64,000 nt of DNA from an uncultured Muribaculaceae bacterium. GTDB taxonomy: Bacteria > Bacteroidota > Bacteroidia > Bacteroidales > Muribaculaceae. Under the pieces are notes generated by a model. The model was not told the DNA's origin. It ran no database searches and saw only the letters and a list, made by a program, of their open reading frames with translations. The DNA lies in NCBI GenBank assembly GCA_958436175.1, contig CAUBJF010000012.1:1-64000 (forward strand), given 5' to 3'. The position numbers were made by a program, and so were the translations under genes. Below are positions 26,159 through 36,412 of the stretch, piece by piece. Within the stretch, counting starts at the first letter, position 1. Each line of letters begins with the position of its first letter.

Positions 26159-28318
26159 ATGTCCTCTTCCTCAAACCGCAATCCGCAGGTGGTAAGACGT
26201 TTCAGCGTCATTTTCCTCCTTACCATCCTTATAGCTATCTGTATCTCGGTGATGCTTGTCCGCACGACAATCATCAACGCTTCCGACTGGAACCGCATGG
26301 GCGCTTCTACCTTGCGCGATTCCCAGATTATCACGCCTATGCGTGGTGAAATCCTGGCATCCGACGGCAGTATTCTCGCCACGAACCTGTACTATTCCAA
26401 CGTCATGATAGACTTCAGGGCGTCGAAATTCAAGATTGTCGCTTTCCGGGACTCCATACCCGAGATTTCAGCCGGTCTGGCCGAGCTGTTCCCCGAACAC
26501 GATGCCGAGTACTGGGAAGACCGTTTCAACAAAGTGCTAGAGAAGCCGAAGGACAAACGCACGCGTAATTTTGTCATTGCCAAAGGCGTGCCCGAGGAGA
26601 TGGTCGGCAAAATCAAAAAGCTCCCATTCTTCCGTGCCACCAAGAACTGCAACCTCACCGGTCTCAAGGTCGACAAGGTGATGAAGCGTTCCTATCCTTT
26701 CGGCAAGATGGCACGTATGAGCATAGGCCGGGTCGGACAGCTTGACACCGACCCCGAGGTTCGCGGCCGTTCGGGTCTCGAACGCGCCCTCGACACGCTC
26801 CTCTACGGCGTTCCCGGTCTCCAGCGTAAGAAGCTCTTTACTCGCGGCGCACGATATGCCGTCGAGATACCTGCGGTAGACGGCTACGATGTCACCACAA
26901 CCATCGATATCACCATGCAGGATATCCTTGAGAGCGAGCTTGGCGAGATGCTTCTCAACGCCCATGCAGACTGGGGAACCGCCATGATTATGGAAGTGGC
27001 AACCGGCGACATCAAAGCTATGAGCAACCTCGAACGCGACACTTTATCGAAAACTCCGCGATATATCGAAGCGCTCAACCGTGCCGTCCAGGCCTATGAA
27101 CCCGGCTCTGTGATGAAAGTCATGACTATGGCCGTGGCTCTCGAAAAAGGCTTCGCACATCCTGTCAGCCGTAGTTATTCCATCGGGCGCAGCTATGCCT
27201 ACCTCGGCCGTCGCCCTATTTCGGATACGCATTCGCCCGGCTCGCTGCCTGTCGACCGCTTCATCGAATACTCGTCGAACATCGGCATGGTGAAGCTTAC
27301 GATGCCTCATTACGACGGCAATCCCAACCAGTTCCGCAAAGACCTCGCCGAGATGGGATTTTTCGACCGTTTCAATACCGGGATAGCACGTGAGAGAACC
27401 CCGTTTTTCCCAAGGCTACAGAACAATGTGGGCGGCCGTCTGTCGCTTTCCCGTATGGTCTTTGGCTATTCGACGATGATACCGCCGCTCTACACCTGCG
27501 CATTCTATAATGCCGTTGCCAACGACGGTTGCTTTGTACGGCCTCGCCTCGTCAAGAGTCTGCGCACGCCCGATGGCCGCGACTCCGATATCGCCGTCTC
27601 CTACGTCCGCGAACGCATACTCTCCAGCCAGAATGCCGCCATACTCCGCAAGATGATGCGAGGCGTGGTATGGGAGCAGGGTGGTACTGCCAAGGCTCTT
27701 AAGAACAATATCGTCGAGATAGCCGGTAAGACAGGCACTTGCAAGATCGCCCTCGAGGACAAGCGTCCGCGTGTCGATGCCAACGGCGACTCCATCAAAC
27801 TGCCACCTTTCAAGGGAGGCTACCGCGAAGGCCACTATCGCGTGACATTCTGCGGATTCTTCCCTTACGAACATCCGAAATATACCTGTATCGTCGTGAT
27901 AAGCGACCCGAAGGTCCCTTACCGAGGCCCGGCACTGAGCTCCGGCACGGTGCTTAAGAACGTTGCCCTCAAGCTCTATGCTCGCGGCATGCTTGAGGAA
28001 GACCCGACTTTCACCCCCGAGGCTGTCAGCAACCAGACCCCGACGGTCTATTCCTCACTCAATAAGGACCGAAACGCGACCCTGCGTAACTCCCTGCATT
28101 TACGTGGCGACAAGGCTATCCGTCGACCGGCGGCTACGGCTGACGGGCAGGTGCCTGATGTCAAGGGTCTAAGTCTGCGCGAAGCCCTGACGCGCCTCGA
28201 AAGCTCCGGCTTTGCCGTACGTTTCGACGGTCTCGGCTACGTGGCCCAGCAGGAGCCGGAGGCGGGTACGAAACACTCTCCTGGCACGAAGGTACATCTC
28301 AAACTGCAACACGATTGA
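26159..28318 (+). CDS. ftsI: septal peptidoglycan transpeptidase FtsI (PBP3) with PASTA domain
   Basis: 719 residues. One membrane helix (about residues 13-35) precedes a dimerisation domain, then a penicillin-binding transpeptidase domain. The catalytic set is complete: Ser317 in Ser-Val-Met-Lys, the Ser-Ser-Asn motif near residue 373, and Lys524-Thr-Gly. Residues about 660-719 form one PASTA domain (Val-Pro-Asp-Val-Lys-Gly-Leu). The enzyme cross-links septal wall with its partner FtsW, encoded in the same cluster. The C-terminal PASTA makes it resemble Spo-type PBPs, but this form is common in Bacteroidetes. The stop is one base from the murE start. Confidence 0.95.
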   Translation: MSSSSNRNPQVVRRFSVIFLLTILIAICISVMLVRTTIINASDWNRMGASTLRDSQIITPMRGEILASDGSILATNLYYSNVMIDFRASKFKIVAFRDSIPEISAGLAELFPEHDAEYWEDRFNKVLEKPKDKRTRNFVIAKGVPEEMVGKIKKLPFFRATKNCNLTGLKVDKVMKRSYPFGKMARMSIGRVGQLDTDPEVRGRSGLERALDTLLYGVPGLQRKKLFTRGARYAVEIPAVDGYDVTTTIDITMQDILESELGEMLLNAHADWGTAMIMEVATGDIKAMSNLERDTLSKTPRYIEALNRAVQAYEPGSVMKVMTMAVALEKGFAHPVSRSYSIGRSYAYLGRRPISDTHSPGSLPVDRFIEYSSNIGMVKLTMPHYDGNPNQFRKDLAEMGFFDRFNTGIARERTPFFPRLQNNVGGRLSLSRMVFGYSTMIPPLYTCAFYNAVANDGCFVRPRLVKSLRTPDGRDSDIAVSYVRERILSSQNAAILRKMMRGVVWEQGGTAKALKNNIVEIAGKTGTCKIALEDKRPRVDANGDSIKLPPFKGGYREGHYRVTFCGFFPYEHPKYTCIVVISDPKVPYRGPALSSGTVLKNVALKLYARGMLEEDPTFTPEAVSNQTPTVYSSLNKDRNATLRNSLHLRGDKAIRRPAATADGQVPDVKGLSLREALTRLESSGFAVRFDGLGYVAQQEPEAGTKHSPGTKVHLKLQHD

Positions 28319-28319
28319 C

Positions 28320-29837
28320 ATGAAAGAAGATTTCCTTAGAACGACGCCTCCGAGCGTCACCGATATATCATCGCTCCTCGACGCTGTAAAAGAATCGCGT
28401 CTGCAGGGCAGCTGCGATGTCGACGATATCACGGTTCTGACTGCCGATTCCCGTGCCGTACGTCCCGGAGGTATGTTTGTCGCGGTGCGCGGTGTCGCCG
28501 TCGACGGTCATAAATACATAGGTTCCGCTCTCGAAAAAGGTGCGAAGGTCATTGTAGCCGAAGAGCTTCCGGCCGAGTTGCCCGAAGGAGTCCTCGGTGT
28601 CGAGGTTCCCGATTCGCGTGCCGCTTTCGGGCTGCTGTCTTCGCGCTGGTTTGGTGATCCGTCCGAAGAGCTTACCCTTGTCGGCGTGACAGGTACCAAC
28701 GGCAAGACCACTATAGCGACACTCCTCTACGACATGGCACGTCTGCGCGGCCACAAGGCAGGACTGCTGTCGACAGTGGCTATAAAAATTGACGGCGACG
28801 TATGCCCTTCGGAACATACTACTCCCGACTCTTACCTCCTCAATGCCTGCCTCAGGCGTATGGCCGATGCAGGATGTACCTTCGCATCCATGGAGGTCAG
28901 CAGCCATGCCTGCGACCAGCATCGTATCGAGGGTCTCAACTTCGCCGGTGGCATCTTCACAAACCTGACTCGCGACCACCTCGATTATCATAAGACCTTC
29001 CAGGCCTATCTCCAGGCCAAGAAGTCATTCTTCGACGGACTGCCGTCGACCGCTTTCGCCCTTACCAATGCCGACGATCGCAACGGTGCCGTCATGGTGC
29101 AGAACTGCGGAGCCGGAACGATAGCGACTTATTCCGTGCGCGATGTCGCCGACTTCCATGTGCGCGTCGTCGAGGACCGTATCGACGGTATGTTGCTCGA
29201 TTTCGACGGTGTGGAGGTTGAGACCTTCTTCGTCGGCGGCTTCAATGCGTCGAATCTTGCCGCTGTCTACGGTGCCTCGGTGCTTCTCGGCATGGACCGG
29301 CGCGATGCAGCCGTGGCTATGAGCTCCCTGCGGCCTGTAGCCGGACGTTTCCAGCCCTTCCATTCGTCGGACGGCATAACGGCGATTGTCGACTATGCCC
29401 ATACTCCTGATGCACTGGTCAACGTGCTTGATACCTTGCGCGAAGTCGCTCCCGAAGACAGCAGCATAATAACGCTCTGCGGCTGTGGCGGCGACCGCGA
29501 CCAAGGCAAACGTCCCCAGATGGCGAAGGCAGCTGCCGACCGCAGCGATATCGTTGTGCTCACATCCGACAATCCCCGTTCGGAAGACCCTCTTGCCATC
29601 CTCGACGACATGAAAGCCGGTCTCGACGAATGGGAGCTCGGCAAGACACATACCGAACCCGACCGTGCCAAGGCTATACGCCTCGCCGTAGAGCTCGCCG
29701 AACCCGGCGACATCATCCTCCTTGCCGGAAAAGGACACGAGGACACACAGGTCATAGCCGACCGTACCATCCACTTCGACGACAGCGAGGAAATATGCGC
29801 TGCCTTCGAAGAAAGAGACAAAAAAGCCCATAATTAA
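28320..29837 (+). CDS. murE: UDP-MurNAc-L-Ala-D-Glu:meso-diaminopimelate ligase MurE
   Basis: 505 residues from the ATG at 28320; the frame is open further upstream but overlaps ftsI. The protein adds the third stem-peptide residue in the cytoplasm. The Mur-ligase ATP loop Gly-Thr-Asn-Gly-Lys-Thr-Thr lies near residues 124-130. The Asp-Asn-Pro-Arg motif near 417-420 is the signature of ligases that use meso-diaminopimelate rather than lysine. Asp-Tyr-Ala-His-Thr-Pro and Cys-Gly-Cys-Gly-Gly-Asp-Arg-Asp are also as expected. murF does not follow, as is normal in this phylum; mraY is 23 nt downstream. Confidence 0.96.
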   Translation: MKEDFLRTTPPSVTDISSLLDAVKESRLQGSCDVDDITVLTADSRAVRPGGMFVAVRGVAVDGHKYIGSALEKGAKVIVAEELPAELPEGVLGVEVPDSRAAFGLLSSRWFGDPSEELTLVGVTGTNGKTTIATLLYDMARLRGHKAGLLSTVAIKIDGDVCPSEHTTPDSYLLNACLRRMADAGCTFASMEVSSHACDQHRIEGLNFAGGIFTNLTRDHLDYHKTFQAYLQAKKSFFDGLPSTAFALTNADDRNGAVMVQNCGAGTIATYSVRDVADFHVRVVEDRIDGMLLDFDGVEVETFFVGGFNASNLAAVYGASVLLGMDRRDAAVAMSSLRPVAGRFQPFHSSDGITAIVDYAHTPDALVNVLDTLREVAPEDSSIITLCGCGGDRDQGKRPQMAKAAADRSDIVVLTSDNPRSEDPLAILDDMKAGLDEWELGKTHTEPDRAKAIRLAVELAEPGDIILLAGKGHEDTQVIADRTIHFDDSEEICAAFEERDKKAHN

Positions 29838-29860
29838 TCAAACTATACAATAACAGTACG

Positions 29861-31111
29861 ATGCTTTACTCGCTTTTCGATCTCCTCCAAGAATCCGCAT
29901 TGCCCGGCGCACGACTGATGAGCTACATCACCTTCCGTTCGGGAGCCGCCTTCGTGCTCGCCCTGCTGATAGCAGTGTTTGTAGGGCGTACGATCATCGA
30001 CAAGCTCCAGAAGATGCAGATAGGCGAGATTGTCCGCAATCTCGACCTTGAAGGACAGATGAAGAAGACGGGCACGCCGACGATGGGCGGTGTGATTATA
30101 ATCATATCCATCTTGCTGCCCTGCCTGCTTGTTGGCAATCTGGGCAACATCTATATGCTCCTGATGCTTCTCACGACAGTGTGGCTCGGAGCTATCGGTT
30201 TCCTCGACGACTATCTCAAGCTACGCAAGCACAACAAGGATGGTATGAAGGGCAAATACAAGATAATAGGCCAGGTAGGCATAGGCGTTATCGTGGCCGT
30301 GACTATGTATTGCAGCCCGTCGATGGGTCTTGTCGAGAACAGTGAGATTATAAGTTCCGACACGCACCGTGTCGAGGAAGTCGTCTACGGCAAGGAGGTC
30401 AAGAAATCGCCCCAGACGACCATTCCCTTTGTCAAGAACAATAACTTCAACTACTCCTGGCTGACAGGCTGGATGGGAAAGCATGCCGAAACCGGCGGAT
30501 GGATAGTGTTCTTTCTCATCACTATCTTCATCGTCACGGCGACGAGTAACGGTGCCAACCTCAACGACGGCCTCGACGGCATGACTGCCGGTCTGTCGGC
30601 AATCGTCGGTGTGGCTCTTGCCGTCATGGCCTATCTTGGCGGCAACCTGATCTATTCGGCATACCTTAATATAATGTATGTTCCGGGCAGCGAGGAACTC
30701 GTTGTCTACATGGCGGCCTTCGTCGGGGCCCTTGTCGGCTTCCTGTGGTACAATGCCTCGCCGGCACAGGTGTTCATGGGTGACACCGGCAGCCTGACGC
30801 TCGGCGGTGTCATAGCAGTGTTCGCTATCCTCATCCACAAGGAACTGCTGCTGCCTATTCTCTGCGCCCTCTTCTACATCGAAGACCTTTCGGTGATACT
30901 CCAGGTGGCATATTTCAAACGCACGGGCGGCCGCCGTATCTTCAAGATGACCCCCCTGCACCATCATTTCCAGAAAGCCGGCAACGCTGGTATCGACGCG
31001 CTCATCCAGCGTCCTCTCCAGCCGATACCAGAATCCAAAATCGTGACACGTTTCTGGATCATAGGCATAATACTTGCGGCCGTGACTTTCGTGACATTGA
31101 AAATCAGATAA
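29861..31111 (+). CDS. mraY: phospho-MurNAc-pentapeptide transferase MraY
   Basis: 416 residues with about ten membrane helices. The enzyme moves phospho-MurNAc-pentapeptide onto undecaprenyl phosphate to form lipid I. Asp-Asp-Tyr-Leu-Lys carries the paired aspartates, Asn-Leu-Asn-Asp-Gly-Leu-Asp-Gly the central motif, and Pro-Leu-His-His-His-Phe the histidine loop near residue 366. Compared with E. coli MraY (360 residues) it has an inserted loop at about residues 165-210, seen in other Bacteroidetes. It lies in the cluster between murE and murD. Confidence 0.97.
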   Translation: MLYSLFDLLQESALPGARLMSYITFRSGAAFVLALLIAVFVGRTIIDKLQKMQIGEIVRNLDLEGQMKKTGTPTMGGVIIIISILLPCLLVGNLGNIYMLLMLLTTVWLGAIGFLDDYLKLRKHNKDGMKGKYKIIGQVGIGVIVAVTMYCSPSMGLVENSEIISSDTHRVEEVVYGKEVKKSPQTTIPFVKNNNFNYSWLTGWMGKHAETGGWIVFFLITIFIVTATSNGANLNDGLDGMTAGLSAIVGVALAVMAYLGGNLIYSAYLNIMYVPGSEELVVYMAAFVGALVGFLWYNASPAQVFMGDTGSLTLGGVIAVFAILIHKELLLPILCALFYIEDLSVILQVAYFKRTGGRRIFKMTPLHHHFQKAGNAGIDALIQRPLQPIPESKIVTRFWIIGIILAAVTFVTLKIR

Positions 31112-31130
31112 CCAATAATATAATAAGTAT

Positions 31131-32492
31131 ATGGAACAGACTAAACGGCATATCACCGTCCTCGGCGCAGGCGAAAGCGGCACCGGGGCTGCCATACTTG
31201 CCAAAGACAAGGGCATGGATGTTTTCCTGAGTGATTCCGGAGTCATATCGCCGAAATATCGTGCCGTCCTCGAGGCCGAAGGCATACCTTTCGAAGAAGG
31301 CGGCCACAGCATGGACCGTATCCTCGCTTCCGACGAGGTTATCAAGAGTCCGGGCATACCCCTCGATGCTCCTGTCGTCAAGGCAGTACGTTCCAAGAAC
31401 ATACATGTTATCAGCGAGATAGAGTTTGCCGGACGTTATACCGACTCCAAGATGGTGTGCATCACCGGCAGCAACGGCAAGACCACTACCACAATGCTGA
31501 TCCATCATATACTCAAAGGTGCCGGCATCGACGCGTCGCTGGCCGGTAACATAGGCAAGAGCCTTGCATGGCAGGTGGCTCGTGACCCCCACGACGTATA
31601 TGTCGTCGAGCTCAGCAGTTTCCAGCTCGACAATATGTACGATTTCAAGGCCAATATCGCCGTACTTCTCAATATCACCCCCGACCATCTTGACCGCTAC
31701 GAGTTCAAAATGGAGAACTATGTACGCGCCAAGTTCCGCATACTGCAGAACATGACCCCTTCCGATGCCTTCATCTACTGGAAGGACGACCCCGTTATCA
31801 ACGAACAGCTTCGCCGAGTCGCCACTGAGGCACGCATGCTGCCTTTCTCAGAGCACTATGAGGAAGGCGATGCCGCATATATCGACGCTGAGAACGAGCT
31901 TATCTTCCGCACTCCCGGCACAAACATGAGCATGCCGCGTGCCGACCTCGCCCTCAATGGCCTGCACAATGTCTTCAACTCCATGGCCGCCGGTATCTCG
32001 GCCTGTCTCTTCGACATACGCAAGGACGACATACGCCGTGCTCTCGAAGACTTCCACGGGGTAGAGCACCGTCTCGAATATGTCGCCGACATCGACGGCG
32101 TGCGCTGGATCAACGACTCCAAGGCTACCAACGTCAATTCATGCTGGTACGCCCTCGAAGCCATGAAGACTCCCGTGGTGCTCATCCTCGGCGGCAAGGA
32201 CAAGGGTAACGACTACAGTGAGATTCTGCCCCTCGTCAAGGAGAAAGTACTCGCCATCGTCGCCATGGGCAAAGACAATGCGAAAATCGTCGAGTTCTTC
32301 AAGGACTATGTCCCTGTCACCGACACACATAGCCTTGTCGATGCTGTCGAGGCATGCCGCCGGACCGCAAAAGAAGGCGAGACAGTGCTTCTGTCGCCCT
32401 GCTGCGCAAGTTTCGATCTTTTCAAGAGCTATGAAGACCGTGGATGTCAGTTCAAGGATGCTGTCCACGCCCTCGAAAACAAGGACAAATAA
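31131..32492 (+). CDS. murD: UDP-MurNAc-L-alanine:D-glutamate ligase MurD
   Basis: 453 residues. The N-terminal Rossmann part begins Ile-Thr-Val-Leu-Gly-Ala-Gly-Glu-Ser-Gly (residues about 8-17), which binds the UDP moiety. The ATP loop Gly-Ser-Asn-Gly-Lys-Thr-Thr-Thr is near 111-118, with Asn-Ile-Thr-Pro-Asp-His-Leu-Asp-Arg and Asn-Asp-Ser-Lys-Ala-Thr-Asn later. It adds D-glutamate to UDP-MurNAc-alanine in the cytoplasm. It lies 19 nt from both mraY and ftsW. Confidence 0.97.
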   Translation: MEQTKRHITVLGAGESGTGAAILAKDKGMDVFLSDSGVISPKYRAVLEAEGIPFEEGGHSMDRILASDEVIKSPGIPLDAPVVKAVRSKNIHVISEIEFAGRYTDSKMVCITGSNGKTTTTMLIHHILKGAGIDASLAGNIGKSLAWQVARDPHDVYVVELSSFQLDNMYDFKANIAVLLNITPDHLDRYEFKMENYVRAKFRILQNMTPSDAFIYWKDDPVINEQLRRVATEARMLPFSEHYEEGDAAYIDAENELIFRTPGTNMSMPRADLALNGLHNVFNSMAAGISACLFDIRKDDIRRALEDFHGVEHRLEYVADIDGVRWINDSKATNVNSCWYALEAMKTPVVLILGGKDKGNDYSEILPLVKEKVLAIVAMGKDNAKIVEFFKDYVPVTDTHSLVDAVEACRRTAKEGETVLLSPCCASFDLFKSYEDRGCQFKDAVHALENKDK

Positions 32493-32511
32493 CAACTAAG
32501 CCATAAAAATC

Positions 32512-33837
32512 ATGCCAAGCTCCTCTCCAGTCATAGAAGGCAACATCGCCAGAGACATAGAGGTCAAAAAAGTGCGTACCGACCATCATATCTGGGGTAC
32601 GTACATACTTCTTGTCATCGTCGCTGTCATAGAACTGTTTTCAGCCTCCATCCAGGAGGTCTCTGACGGCAATATTTTCGAACCGCTCATGCGTCACGGC
32701 GCTTTCCTCATCGCGGGACTTGTGATGATGCTTATCATGCAGAAGATACACTACAGATATATCTACGGACTGATTCCGGTATACGTCGTGTTCTGTATCG
32801 GCATGATGCTCGCCGTGCGATTGTTCGGCAGCGATATCAACGGAGCTACACGCGCCATACGTGTTGCCGGTGTACCTATACTACCGGCAGAGTTCATGAA
32901 GCTCGGCGCTGCGCTGGGTATGGCATGGATTTTGAGCCGATGCCAGCTCAAGGGCAAGCGTGACATCAGTACCCGCGGTTTTGTCTCATGTCTGGGTTTC
33001 CTCTATCTATGCTGTGGCCTACTTTTTTCCCAGGGCCTGTCGAATACCCTTGTCGTGCTCGCCATCGGTTTTTCGATGATGCTGGTAGGCGGCATGGGGA
33101 TGCGCAAGTTCATGCTTGCCCTCGTCATAACACTGGTACTTGGGGGTGTGGCTGTCGGAGTCAAGACTATGGCCAAGAGTGAAGAGAAGCTCGACGATAC
33201 GGAGTTGCTGGCTATGCAGCTCAACCAGGAGACAGGAAAGAGCCATGACCGCGGCGAGACATGGAAGAACCGTGTAGCCCGTCATTTCCGCCCCAACAAA
33301 CATCTCGAACCCTTCTCTGTCGACAACCAGCAGGAACAGCTCAGCTACATAGCCCAGGCACACGGCGGACTCTTCGGTGTCGGCATAGGCCGTTCGCGCG
33401 AGAACGCACGTCTGCCACTTGCTTTTTCCGACTATATTTATGCCATCATTATCGAGGAGATGGGACTTTTCGTGGGTCTCGGCATCCTGATATGCTACCT
33501 CTGGATACTCGGACGAAGTGCCAAGCTGACAATGTGTTTCAAGCAGACATTACCGGGCGTGATGGTGATAGGCTGTGCCTTCGTCATCGTCTTCCAGGCG
33601 CTATTTCATATGGCGATAGTGTCGGGCGTATTCCCTGTGTCGGGACAACCTTTGCCGCTGATATCGAAAGGCGGTATCTCGGTGCTTGCCACTTCGCTTG
33701 CATTCGGCGTGATGCTCAGCTGCTCGCGCCATGCAGCACGTAACACCGACACACGTGCCGACCAGAAGGCCGAGCTCGAGATGCTGCCTGAGGCAGCCCA
33801 GAGCGAGAATCCGGCATTGGTTGAGTCAAAACAATAA
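32512..33837 (+). CDS. ftsW: septal lipid II polymerase FtsW (SEDS family)
   Basis: 441 residues, about ten membrane helices with a large loop at about residues 230-290. The end of the last loop, Ser-Gly-Gln-Pro-Leu-Pro-Leu-Ile-Ser-Lys-Gly-Gly (about 375-386), is the SEDS signature. FtsW polymerises lipid II with FtsI at the septum. The position between murD and murG distinguishes it from RodA. The C-terminal 35 residues are charged and probably cytoplasmic. Six bases separate it from murG. Confidence 0.95.
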   Translation: MPSSSPVIEGNIARDIEVKKVRTDHHIWGTYILLVIVAVIELFSASIQEVSDGNIFEPLMRHGAFLIAGLVMMLIMQKIHYRYIYGLIPVYVVFCIGMMLAVRLFGSDINGATRAIRVAGVPILPAEFMKLGAALGMAWILSRCQLKGKRDISTRGFVSCLGFLYLCCGLLFSQGLSNTLVVLAIGFSMMLVGGMGMRKFMLALVITLVLGGVAVGVKTMAKSEEKLDDTELLAMQLNQETGKSHDRGETWKNRVARHFRPNKHLEPFSVDNQQEQLSYIAQAHGGLFGVGIGRSRENARLPLAFSDYIYAIIIEEMGLFVGLGILICYLWILGRSAKLTMCFKQTLPGVMVIGCAFVIVFQALFHMAIVSGVFPVSGQPLPLISKGGISVLATSLAFGVMLSCSRHAARNTDTRADQKAELEMLPEAAQSENPALVESKQ

Positions 33838-33843
33838 ACTACA

Positions 33844-34977
33844 ATGAAGGATAAGGAAAAAACAGATAAGAAATCTCTCCGGGTGCTCATCAGCGGCGGA
33901 GGTACAGGCGGACATATCTTCCCGGCACTCTCGATAGCCAACGCCGTGCACCGCCGACATCCCGATGCTAAAATCCTCTTTGTCGGAGCCGACAACCGCA
34001 TGGAGATGGAGCGTGTCCCGGCTGCAGGCTATGAGATAGTAGGGCTGCCCGTGAGCGGCTTCGACCGCAAGCATCTCTGGCGCAACGTAGCCGTGCTCAT
34101 TCGCCTCTGGAAGAGCATACGCAAGGCCCGCAAGCTGGTCCGCGACTTTCGTCCGGATATAGCTATCGGTGTCGGCGGCTATGCCAGCGGTCCGACACTG
34201 AAAGCTGCACAGCGTGCCGGTGTACCGACCCTGCTCCAGGAGCAGAACTCCTATCCGGGAGTGACCAACAAGCTGCTATGTAAGAAGGCCGACGCTATCT
34301 GTGTGGCCTACGAGGGGACAGAACGTTTCTTCCCTGCCGAGAAAATCATCATGACAGGCAACCCCGTGCGAAAGGAGCTTTGCGACATTAATCTGAGTCC
34401 TGAGGAAGCCCGCAAACAGCTCGGCTTCGACCCTTCGAAGCCCTTGGTGCTCGTTGTCGGAGGCAGTCTCGGAGCTCGCACCCTCAACAATGCCATGCTT
34501 GCCGCCGCAGAGAGCGGAGAAACGGCAAGAGCCGACTTCCAGATTATGTGGCAGACCGGCAAGCGAGATGCCGAACGCTGCATCGATGCCGTGAAGCCCC
34601 TCGGCGACAAGAATCTTCATGTGTCGGCCTTTATCTCGGATATGGCAGTGGCCTATCGTGCTGCCGACCTTGTCGTGGCACGTGCCGGAGCCGGTACAAT
34701 CAGCGAACTCGAACTTTTAGGCAAGGCTTCGCTCCTTGTTCCGTCGCCCAACGTGGCCGAGAACCATCAGCGGCACAATGCCGAGGCTCTCGTGACCAAG
34801 GGCGCTGCCGACATGGTGCTCGATGCCGACGCTCCGACGAGATTGTGGCACGAGATTTGCGTCCTTATGGCCGACAAGGCGAAGCGCGACAGTCTCAGCG
34901 AGAACATCTCCAAGCTGGCACTTCGCGACAGCGATGAGACGATAGCCGATATCGTTGACGAAATCGTCGGTATATAG
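33844..34977 (+). CDS. murG: UDP-GlcNAc:lipid I GlcNAc transferase MurG
   Basis: 377 residues, a GT28-type two-domain glycosyltransferase. The N-terminal Ser-Gly-Gly-Gly-Thr-Gly-Gly-His (about residues 17-24), Gly-Val-Gly-Gly-Tyr-Ala-Ser-Gly-Pro, Gln-Glu-Gln-Asn-Ser-Tyr-Pro-Gly and the C-terminal Ala-Gly-Ala-Gly-Thr-Ile-Ser-Glu donor loop are all present. It makes lipid II on the cytoplasmic face of the membrane. A basic patch in residues 75-105 would help membrane contact. Confidence 0.97.
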   Translation: MKDKEKTDKKSLRVLISGGGTGGHIFPALSIANAVHRRHPDAKILFVGADNRMEMERVPAAGYEIVGLPVSGFDRKHLWRNVAVLIRLWKSIRKARKLVRDFRPDIAIGVGGYASGPTLKAAQRAGVPTLLQEQNSYPGVTNKLLCKKADAICVAYEGTERFFPAEKIIMTGNPVRKELCDINLSPEEARKQLGFDPSKPLVLVVGGSLGARTLNNAMLAAAESGETARADFQIMWQTGKRDAERCIDAVKPLGDKNLHVSAFISDMAVAYRAADLVVARAGAGTISELELLGKASLLVPSPNVAENHQRHNAEALVTKGAADMVLDADAPTRLWHEICVLMADKAKRDSLSENISKLALRDSDETIADIVDEIVGI

Positions 34978-34990
34978 AAATCTTGGCAAT

Positions 34991-36382
34991 ATGGAAATCA
35001 AAGATACAGAACGAGTATATTTCGTGGGCGTGGGTGGCATAGGGATGGCCGCTCTCGCACGTTACTTTATGTCGCTCGGCAAGCCCGTAGCCGGTTACGA
35101 CCGTACGCCGTCGCCTCTTACAAGAGAGCTTGAGGCAGAAGGTATTGTAATAAGCTATGAGGATTCGATGGATGCTGTTCCGGAGCCGTGGCGCAAGAAA
35201 GAAGGCACTCTGGTGGTCTATACCCCGGCTGTGCCGGACAGCAACATACCTTTGAGCTTCTTCCGCAATGAAGGCTTCGAGGTACGCAAACGGGCATATG
35301 TCCTCGGACAGGTCACGCGCAGCAGCAAGGGCATCTGCTTCTCGGGCACACACGGCAAGACTACGACTTCATCGATGGCCGCACACATCCTGCACAGCGG
35401 CAAAACGGGCTGCAACGCCTTTCTCGGCGGCATCATGAAGGGATATGACAGCAACCTCATCCTCAGTCCGACATCGCCTTATACCGTCATCGAGGCTGAC
35501 GAATACGACCGTTCTTTCCATCAGCTCACTCCATATATCGCCGTCGTCAATGCCACCGACCCCGATCATCTCGATATCTACGGGACGGAGGAGGCCTATC
35601 TCGAGAGCTTCGCACATTTCACGGAGCTGATACGTCCCGACGGAAAACTCCTCGTGCGCACCGGCCTGAAACTTGTGCCGAGGGCGCCGAAGGGTGTGCC
35701 TACATATACTTTCGGACGTAGCGACGGCGACTTCCATGCCGAGAATGTCCGGACCGGAAGGGGCACCATCGTCTTCGATTTCGTCTATCCCGACGGAGTC
35801 ATCCGGGATGTAGAGCTCGGCGTGCCTGTAGATGTCAATGTCGACAATGCAGTGTCGGCGCTTGCCGCTGTGTGGCTTGCCGGAGAACTCACACCGGAAC
35901 TTGCCCGCGAAGCGATGAAGAGCTATCCCGGTGTCGAGCGCCGCTTCGAATTCCATCTCAAGGAAGCTATGCCCGGCGGTCATGTCGTCATCGACGACTA
36001 TGCCCATCATCCCGACGAGCTCACACGCAGCATAGAGTCGGTACGCGCCCTCTATCCGGACAACAAGCTGACAGTGGCTTTCCAGCCTCACCTCTACAGC
36101 CGTACGCGCGATTTCGCTCCTCAGTTCGCCGCCGCTCTCGACCGTGCCGACGAAGTGGTGCTCATCGACCTCTATCCGGCCCGCGAGGAGCCGATACCGG
36201 GCATTTCGTCCAAGACGATATTTGACCTTGTTAAAAAAGAAAATAAAATCATGATTTCAAAGGAAGACTTTGCCGATACGATGAAAAATCGTAACTTTGA
36301 AATCCTTTTGACCGTAGGCGCCGGCGACCTCAACCAGTATGACCCCATCCTGGTCGAAAAGCTCAAGGAGCCTGCCAACTGA
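34991..36382 (+). CDS. murC: UDP-MurNAc:L-alanine ligase MurC
   Basis: 463 residues from the ATG at 34991. An in-frame ATG at 34955 would overlap murG by 23 bases and adds a hydrophilic 12-residue tail not expected in the family. The N-terminal Val-Gly-Val-Gly-Gly-Ile-Gly-Met binds UDP-MurNAc. Ser-Gly-Thr-His-Gly-Lys-Thr-Thr-Thr is the ATP loop, and Asp-Asp-Tyr-Ala-His-His-Pro and Gln-Pro-His-Leu-Tyr-Ser-Arg-Thr follow as in MurC. It adds the first stem amino acid. No ddl gene lies between it and ftsQ. Confidence 0.97.
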   Translation: MEIKDTERVYFVGVGGIGMAALARYFMSLGKPVAGYDRTPSPLTRELEAEGIVISYEDSMDAVPEPWRKKEGTLVVYTPAVPDSNIPLSFFRNEGFEVRKRAYVLGQVTRSSKGICFSGTHGKTTTSSMAAHILHSGKTGCNAFLGGIMKGYDSNLILSPTSPYTVIEADEYDRSFHQLTPYIAVVNATDPDHLDIYGTEEAYLESFAHFTELIRPDGKLLVRTGLKLVPRAPKGVPTYTFGRSDGDFHAENVRTGRGTIVFDFVYPDGVIRDVELGVPVDVNVDNAVSALAAVWLAGELTPELAREAMKSYPGVERRFEFHLKEAMPGGHVVIDDYAHHPDELTRSIESVRALYPDNKLTVAFQPHLYSRTRDFAPQFAAALDRADEVVLIDLYPAREEPIPGISSKTIFDLVKKENKIMISKEDFADTMKNRNFEILLTVGAGDLNQYDPILVEKLKEPAN

Positions 36383-36412
36383 TTCTATTCTCTTCTCAAC
36401 GACTCAATTACA

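Noticed and set aside
28212..28319. Upstream extension of the murE frame
   Set aside because: It overlaps the PASTA-coding end of ftsI in another frame, and MurE proteins start close to the ATG at 28320.
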